From assembly GCA_018398805.1 (NCBI GenBank), contig JAGFBZ010000258.1, positions 4,204,501 to 4,268,500 on the forward strand: DNA of 64,000 nucleotides. Reading direction: 5' to 3'. Each line of letters opens with the position of its first letter. The first letter of the stretch is position 1. The notes below the pieces were generated by a model, which made no database searches, was not told the origin of the DNA, and saw nothing but the letters and a program-made list of their open reading frames with translations. Shown here in pieces: positions 57,901 through 64,000 of the stretch. The DNA is from Hirundichthys speculiger. Lineage: Eukaryota; Chordata; Actinopteri; Beloniformes; Exocoetidae. Both the position numbers and the translations under genes were made by a program.

Positions 57901-60900
57901 CTAAGAGAGTAGGGATATATTACCTACTTACTAACTCTGATCATACCAAAGGTGAACAGCACCTACAAGGAGCAAAACGTCTTTTTCAGAATTTATGTTT
58001 GTATCTTTTTACAGAATGAAAGAAATGAGGTTGAACTTAAAATGTGAGGATACAGCCAGTCTGGAACCAGTGAAAGTTTTTTTGTTTTTTTTGCACAGTG
58101 AGGCTAGTCTAACGAATATCCAAGGGCTGTGTTGAAGGTAAAACATTGTAGTAGTACTACTCACACATACATTTATGCTTCATAAGCATCAAGATCAATT
58201 ATGAAAGTCTAATTGTAAGTAGAAGTATGTAAGTATAATTAGGAAAGAGAAAAGTAATAAATGTAAAATAAAATGAAGTACTAAAAGCAGAAGTGCCCTG
58301 CAGAGACACCCCCCCCCCCCCCCCCGACTCTTATATAATTACATTATCATTACTCATGCGTTATTAGAAATGTTGTATTTTACAGTTGGAGCTGATGGGT
58401 ATTAAGCCCTTCATATCTGCCTGAAACCTACATCTGTAACTGACAGCTAATTTTAACAGGCAAAAAAGTGGAACTATGATATTTAAGGAATGTTTAAACT
58501 TAAATTACTCCTGTAAAGCAGTTATTTTGGCTTCATTTTCCAGAACAGGTAACAAATAATTGCAAGATATCTCACAAGCTTTCCCTTCACTTAGTTTGCC
58601 AAGTTTTAAAAGTGCAAATATCTCCAATTCAACATGAGACCAGCATTGGCAGAATAATCGTTGCTATGATCTAGTTGACAAAGAAAACCTACTTTAAGCA
58701 GGTTAATCAAATGTAATCCCTTTACTGTAGATGTGGCCTACATTTTCACCAGGTCCGGAGTCACATTTATGCCCTTTTTTTCCTCTGACATGAAGCTAAG
58801 ATTATTAACCCGAGCTAGTCTCTGTCTCCATCCTCTCCTTCGGTTGCCCTGACCCAAAACACACCTGACATGTTTAACAGTATCTTTTTGTCTTTCTTCG
58901 TTTCATCCTAAATAATACTCTGTATAACATGAACTTCATTCTTCTTATTGTGCTCTTGCAGTTTCCTTGCTCATCAAGGTCAGGGAGCCAAAGTTAAGTC
59001 TGATATATCACAGTCAGCTCCTCCACTCTGTGTCTCTGCCTTCCCTTTTTATTGAAATTTTACTTAGCTCTTGGATTACCGGATGTCTCCATTTTTCAGT
59101 CTTGCTACAGTATGCACCGAATCTCTAGTCATTTTTCTTTCATGCCAAATGAATAGAAAGTAAATGACACTTTCTTTTATCCCCATTTCCCATTAGCTCT
59201 TACTGTTCAACTAACTTCATTCTTCCCTCGTCTCTCCTCCCAACGCACCACTTTTCCCCATTGTTTCAGCATTTTGGCTGCCACTCCTGCAAACAAGCTC
59301 TCATATACTTCTATCCGGTAGTGGATTTGCTCTAATTCACTTCCCGTCCACTTGTTCCGCTCATACGCTCCGGCATTCATCTCCCTCCAAAGCCATTGTT
59401 CCCAGGTAGACATTCTCCCACCTCTAACCCTCTCAGCTCCACTCCCTAATCATCTCTCCAGAGTGAATGACTGGTCGTAAACTCTTGGCAAGTTACATCC
59501 TCACTTCTGCTGTCTTCCTGCTGTTTTCCCTAAGGTTGTTATGAACAGGTGAACTTCATCACCCCCTGCCGGGTAGTCCCTTCTTCTCATCATTGCAATC
59601 CCTCTGCATTTCTGTGGTTCAGCCAGGTGTAGAGATAATCATCCCAAAGTCCAACCCCTCTAATTACGGCAAGCTGCTTCCAGTAGAAATGTCCATCCTT
59701 GCCTCTCAGCAGGAAATGTTATTTCTCTCTTACTTTGTTCCCCTTACTTTGGGTTTCACACTACTCATTTCAGATTGCTGGTTTTCGTGATTCCTCTGTA
59801 CTGTCCTCTGCCCATTGACCTGAAGGACAAAGCAAATTAAACTTAAAGAGACAGGTTTTTTTTTAATGCAAAACAGTGAAAAGTGTTTCTATTTTTATCT
59901 TCCAATTTATGGATTAAAACTTGTCTAAAAGAAAAGAGTTGGTCTCCAGAGATAAGTTCAGATCCTCCAGTAGTCTCCAGCTTCACCTCTTGTGTAGGAG
60001 GCAGTTCACTGATAGTTTGACTGAGGTTTTGTGGGTCTTAGCGAACAGATGCTTTCCGCCAAACTCTACTTCACGCCTGGAACTTGGCTTCCGTCCAGGT
60101 TTCCCTTTTCCAGGTACAGAAGCATTTTCTTCTTCTATTTCCCTTATAAACTAATTGGACCTCATTGTCTGGATATCAACCCAAGACCGCTTGCCTCAGG
60201 GACAAGGATGAAAGCAGGTGATCCACAAACAGTCCAAAGGTTGTTCTAGTAAACAGTTCTCAGAAGGAATGCCAGTCCTGAGAAGAAAAGACAAGAGACG
60301 CCTCTCCGAAACCCACATTCACAACCAGCCACAGTAGCTCTTTCAGCAACAAAGCAGATATGCTAATGTGATTCCATCTTCAACAGGACATTATCTTTAT
60401 TAACTGCTTCTGAAAGCCTTTCAGTCTGAATGTGTTGAATGTGGCCGGAGCTGTTGCTCCGCCATGGATCCCTTTCCTTTCATTGTGTCCATCTCCCCCC
60501 CGGCAAGCTGTCACACTGCAGCCGACTCAACCTGAAGTCCTCCTGAAAACAGTCAGAGGACAGCTGCAGCTCCTGGATGAGCCTAAACTCTCCCCACTAT
60601 AACTTGCTTTTTCTGCCCCCCCACCCCCCCACCCCTCCTTTCTTGTCTTCAAGGCAAATAAAACAGCTGTGGTAGATCTGGCAGGAATTTACATCTACCT
60701 TCACCTTACATGGAGCTTAGTGCTTCTTCACTACAAGAGGCACTTGGCCCCTTAACACAAAAACAGAGGATAATTTGAGCACAAAGGCCCCCTTTTTCAC
60801 AACAAGACCAAATCCAAAGAGTGTGAAATTATTAAATGTTCAATTTTCTTTCCTCCTTCATCTACCCCCATAGGTCTTATCTAAAGTACGCAGCCCTCAA

Positions 60901-61605
60901 CTGCTCATAAAAAGACAAGCTAAGGGCTGATGTATTTGCTTATTTAACTTTCTGTGCTTGCATATAAAATAAATAAATAAAATAAGGATCCATTAGTTCC
61001 CTACTGTTTCAACATGTTGCCTTTTCATAGGTTCATTTCACAATTTTTTAATTACTTTTGTGGCCAACTGCAGAATGAAGTTACAATCTGATCACCGGAG
61101 CCCGAAAAAAAGATTCCAATAAACACAGGTCCATATTTTAATCTATTTAAACATTAAAATGCATCTCTGTTAACACAACTATAGAAAGAAAAAATAAATA
61201 AGTAGTAGTAAAATGAACATTAGTTTCACAAGTCTTGCACTGAAATGGCTTTTCTGTAAATGACTTTGGTGTGTAGCATTAGTCTGTCTGAGGTTTATGT
61301 GATTTAACGTGTCTGTTTGCTTTGATAAGCTTAAAAATTGGCCAATAAATAAAACCTAGACATCATGTTGTGTTCCTGCAGCTCCAGAGTCAAATTCCTT
61401 ATTATTCATTATTCATTACATTTGCTCTGCAATGTACCTGCCTGTGTAGTCTAAGTGTGTCTGTGTTGTTATTCTGGGACCACCCAGGAATCTGATTTAA
61501 CCCACTTTGACCTGATGCAACACGTGTGTGCTTTTACTTATCAAGGTTGAAGCAGAGAACAGATCAAGTTCAACAATTCCAAATAAACTCAGACGTTTTA
61601 AAGTC
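57901..61605. other. Non-coding; no gene seen
   Basis: It includes a 17-C run (58309-58325). Short frames around 59207-60249 are unrecognised and I found no mGluR ligand-binding exon here. Confidence 0.45.
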
Positions 61606-61690
61606 TGAATGGTTTGCATTTCATTTTTTGTTGAATTTCCCTTTCTGGAATAAATAAAGTATTTTTCATTTCATTTTCATTTCTCTAGTT
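61606..61690 (+). repeat. Non-LTR retroelement 3'-tail fragment
   Basis: gttgaatttccctttctgga, ataaataaagtattt and a (tttcattt)n end have the same layout as the tail at about 12480-12530. Confidence 0.5.
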
Positions 61691-61889
61691 TCTTCAAAGG
61701 CCAGGAAATAAATTATCTTTGCGGACACCTTTAAGTGTTTCAGGAACAGGATAGGGTAAATTAATTATACGGGATATAAGTTGTTTATGGAGATATAAAA
61801 GATCTTCTTGGCAGCTGAAATCAATTGCAGCATCATTTACATGCAATTTCTCACTAATGCCTAAAAAACACTGTAGATATCTTCCCATC

Positions 61890-61928
61890 GATGGATCATT
61901 CCCCTTATTTAAAGAGGAATGATCCATC
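61890..61928. repeat. 13-bp inverted repeat (hairpin)
   Basis: gatggatcattcc at 61890-61902 and ggaatgatccatc at 61916-61928 are perfect complements around a 13-base AT-rich loop. Confidence 0.9.
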
Positions 61929-62322
61929 ATCAGGCTAAATCCGTTTTACTTTGATGCAGGGTTGGAATTATGCCATTCTTTCAGATTAAATGTTGCCTTC
62001 CAATGACTAATCTTACAAAGAGCCAAAGGTCTTCAGAAATATTTATCAACCACCAACAAATTGGAGAAGTGGTGCCTACCTTGTTGTGAGGCAAGCAACC
62101 CTTTAGTTTGAGCACATCCTAGCGTGACTCAGCTATTGACTGTTGGTATAAAGCTACATTCCTTCTACTTTGAAAGTCAGGATTTGGAATTGCATCACAT
62201 CTGGGTGAGCAAGTTCCAGTTGCAAAGTTGGAAAATGAACTTTTCCAAAAATTAGACTAACTGTTGTCACCACCAGTCATTGTCAGCTATACTAATTCAA
62301 AAATGCTGTACATGGTATTGAG

Positions 62323-62971
62323 TAGTGCTGGGCAATATGACGATACATATCGTGGGGACAATATAAAAGTGTGTATCGTGCCATTTCTCTTATATCGTTT
62401 CTATCGTATCTATCGTTTCTAACCTAATTTTATCAATTATTACAGCAAATATGTAATTAAATAACCTGCAATGATACATTTGATAGAATCAAATCTACTT
62501 CTACAAAGTAGCCTTTTATGTTTGCACTTTTATTAATGGTTAATGCCTTAAACAGAGTTCTCTTCAACCCTGATGTTTACTTTAGACACTTTATATTGGT
62601 TTGCAAACTTTGCACTACAAGGTTACAGATTTCAGAAAGTTGAAAAATAATTTGTGTTTATTTTTTATAGCTGAACTTCAGTGCAAAAATGTGTTTTTCC
62701 TCTCAGAAACTGTTGTGCACTTTAAAAAATGTGAAAGCTACTGTACCTCTGTACCTACCTGTTTTTGCTGCACTAAAATGTATGTTTGTGACAGTTCAGC
62801 TAAATGTCCTTTCAAAATTAAGTTGAAAAGTAAGCAATGAAATTTTTGTCAAACTTTTCAGAGAATAACTGAAAACATACTTTATTATGGTATATTGTGA
62901 TATATATCGTTATTGTGATATAAAATAGTCCATATCGTGATGTATGATTTTTTCCATATCGCCCAGCACTA
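62323..62971. mobile_element. hAT-type non-autonomous element with 8-bp target duplication
   Basis: The ends are tagtgctgggcaatatg and, reversed, tagtgctgggcgatatgg. Subterminal atatcg motifs are repeated many times at both ends. The 8-bp duplication GTATTGAG is at 62315-62322 and 62972-62979. It is 649 bp. The 79-codon frame at 62601-62840 has several Cys but no transposase motif. Confidence 0.92.
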
Positions 62972-62979
62972 GTATTGAG

Positions 62980-64000
62980 CACACATAAAGAGCATATGCT
63001 TTGATAAAAAGAGAGCAGTGCTGTGGCACGTCCCCTTTCTCACATGTATAAAGGTTGTCAGCACCCCAACGTTGCTGTTCACTGAGTTAAGGGTTCCATG
63101 CACTTCAACGCTGCTTTCATTAAAAGTCGGGGATTTTTCCACTTTTCACAACTTCAGGTGACCATCGCCCAATCACATTGCAGCTATACAGCCAATTCGC
63201 CAGTGAAATCATACAAATGAATTGTTGTGTTTCAAAGCACATGGCTTACTTATGGAGCAAGCAGAAAGGGATTTGATTGGTTGTTTATGGTATGATGAAG
63301 GCACATCAAAACCACACACCATTGAGCATTGCCATGTCATGAGTCCCATGTCTGCCTTGCTTTAAAAAATAAAAAATAAAAAAAATAAGCTTATCAACAG
63401 AAGGGGCATTTCTGTTCAAATTTCCAGCTTGGAAATTCTGACTTCTGACTCTGTCTCACTAGAAAACCTACACACTGGAAATGGCAGGTTCTTACAAAAG
63501 ATTTGAATTGTTTAAGCAGCCGAATCTGCCTGCTTCTGTGAGTGGGATGTAAAGGCCCACAAAGTCTGTTTACAACATTAGTTGTGTAACAGAGGACTTT
63601 TTGCAAATTTCAAACCACTTCACTGAAAACAAGTTCCCCGCAGGGCGCACATTCACAGAACTTTGAACTTGTGATTTTTTCAAGCATTTTCCCCTATAGC
63701 TGAAATGATGATGGAATACTTAGGTCATCAAATGCTGCTAGTTTGTCAAAGCTTTTAGATTCTGCCAAATTTGGAACAAGATTTGCAACAGAAGCAAATG
63801 TTTCATTTCGAATATGCAGGGAAATCTTTAGGAGACAAACGAGGTGGCATTAAAAATACTTGTGACGCTTTGTGGGGTGAGACCTTTTCTTAACTTTAGC
63901 TTCACTGTGAAAATTTGGGATTGAATATGTTGTTTCCCTCTTACTTGTTGTAAAATAGAGAATTTTACTCTAAATGATGCTTTGGGGCTAAGGGGTGACC
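62980..64000. other. Non-coding; no gene seen
   Basis: AT-rich sequence with an A-rich run near 63365-63385. Nothing recognised to the end of the window. Confidence 0.45.

Noticed and set aside
59207..59413. Tryptophan-rich minus-strand frame as an exon
   Set aside because: No splice sites in phase with grm8 and no similarity to mGluR sequence.
47526..64000. Upstream ligand-binding exons of grm8 and the intronic microRNA mir-592 known in mammalian GRM8
   Set aside because: I looked on the minus strand for the expected motifs and the miRNA sequence by eye and saw neither; they probably lie outside the window.

Overview
The window looks like a stretch of a teleost fish nuclear genome, and most of it is intron. 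The only host gene I can support is a metabotropic glutamate receptor of group III on the minus strand. Four of its exons lie at 47389-47525, 43654-43800, 39448-39869 and 38479-38845. They have good splice sites and compatible phases, and the encoded protein is closest to mGlu8 (grm8). They cover the end of the ligand-binding domain, the cysteine-rich domain and TM1 to TM6. The TM7/C-terminal exon(s) and the upstream ligand-binding exons are not visible. So 1-38478 reads as one very long downstream intron, and 47526-64000 as part of the upstream intron.

The introns are full of mobile elements, as is usual for fish. The largest is a two-LTR endogenous retrovirus-like element at 19147-27898 on the plus strand, antisense to grm8. 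It has LTRs of about 2.08 kb, a 4-bp target duplication (GGTT), a primer-binding site matching tRNA-Lys(UUU), a polypurine tract, an open gag-like frame, an open aspartic protease frame overlapping gag by ATGA, and only scraps of reverse transcriptase and integrase. No envelope gene is visible. Its interior carries a five-copy, exactly 55-bp hairpin minisatellite and smaller direct repeats.

Four separate hAT-type elements with terminal inverted repeats and identifiable 8-bp target duplications lie at 4781-6973, 44669-45343, 48387-48710 and 62323-62971. There are also Tc1/mariner transposase relics (32.2-32.9 kb, 38.3 kb, 40.6 kb), LINE relics (8.1, 13.2-14.1, 29.7-30.0, 57.0-57.9 kb), a tRNA-derived SINE (4.54 kb), several unnamed dispersed repeat families with two or three copies each, palindromes, microsatellites and a striking poly-T/poly-G tract near 54.0 kb.

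The remaining kilobases are AT-rich non-coding DNA in which I see no gene. I see no bacterial, CRISPR, rRNA or genuine tRNA genes. All recognitions come from reading the sequence and recalling protein families; no search was run. The strongest candidates for something undescribed are the defective but gag-pro-intact retroelement with its unusual internal repeats, and the exon structure of grm8.
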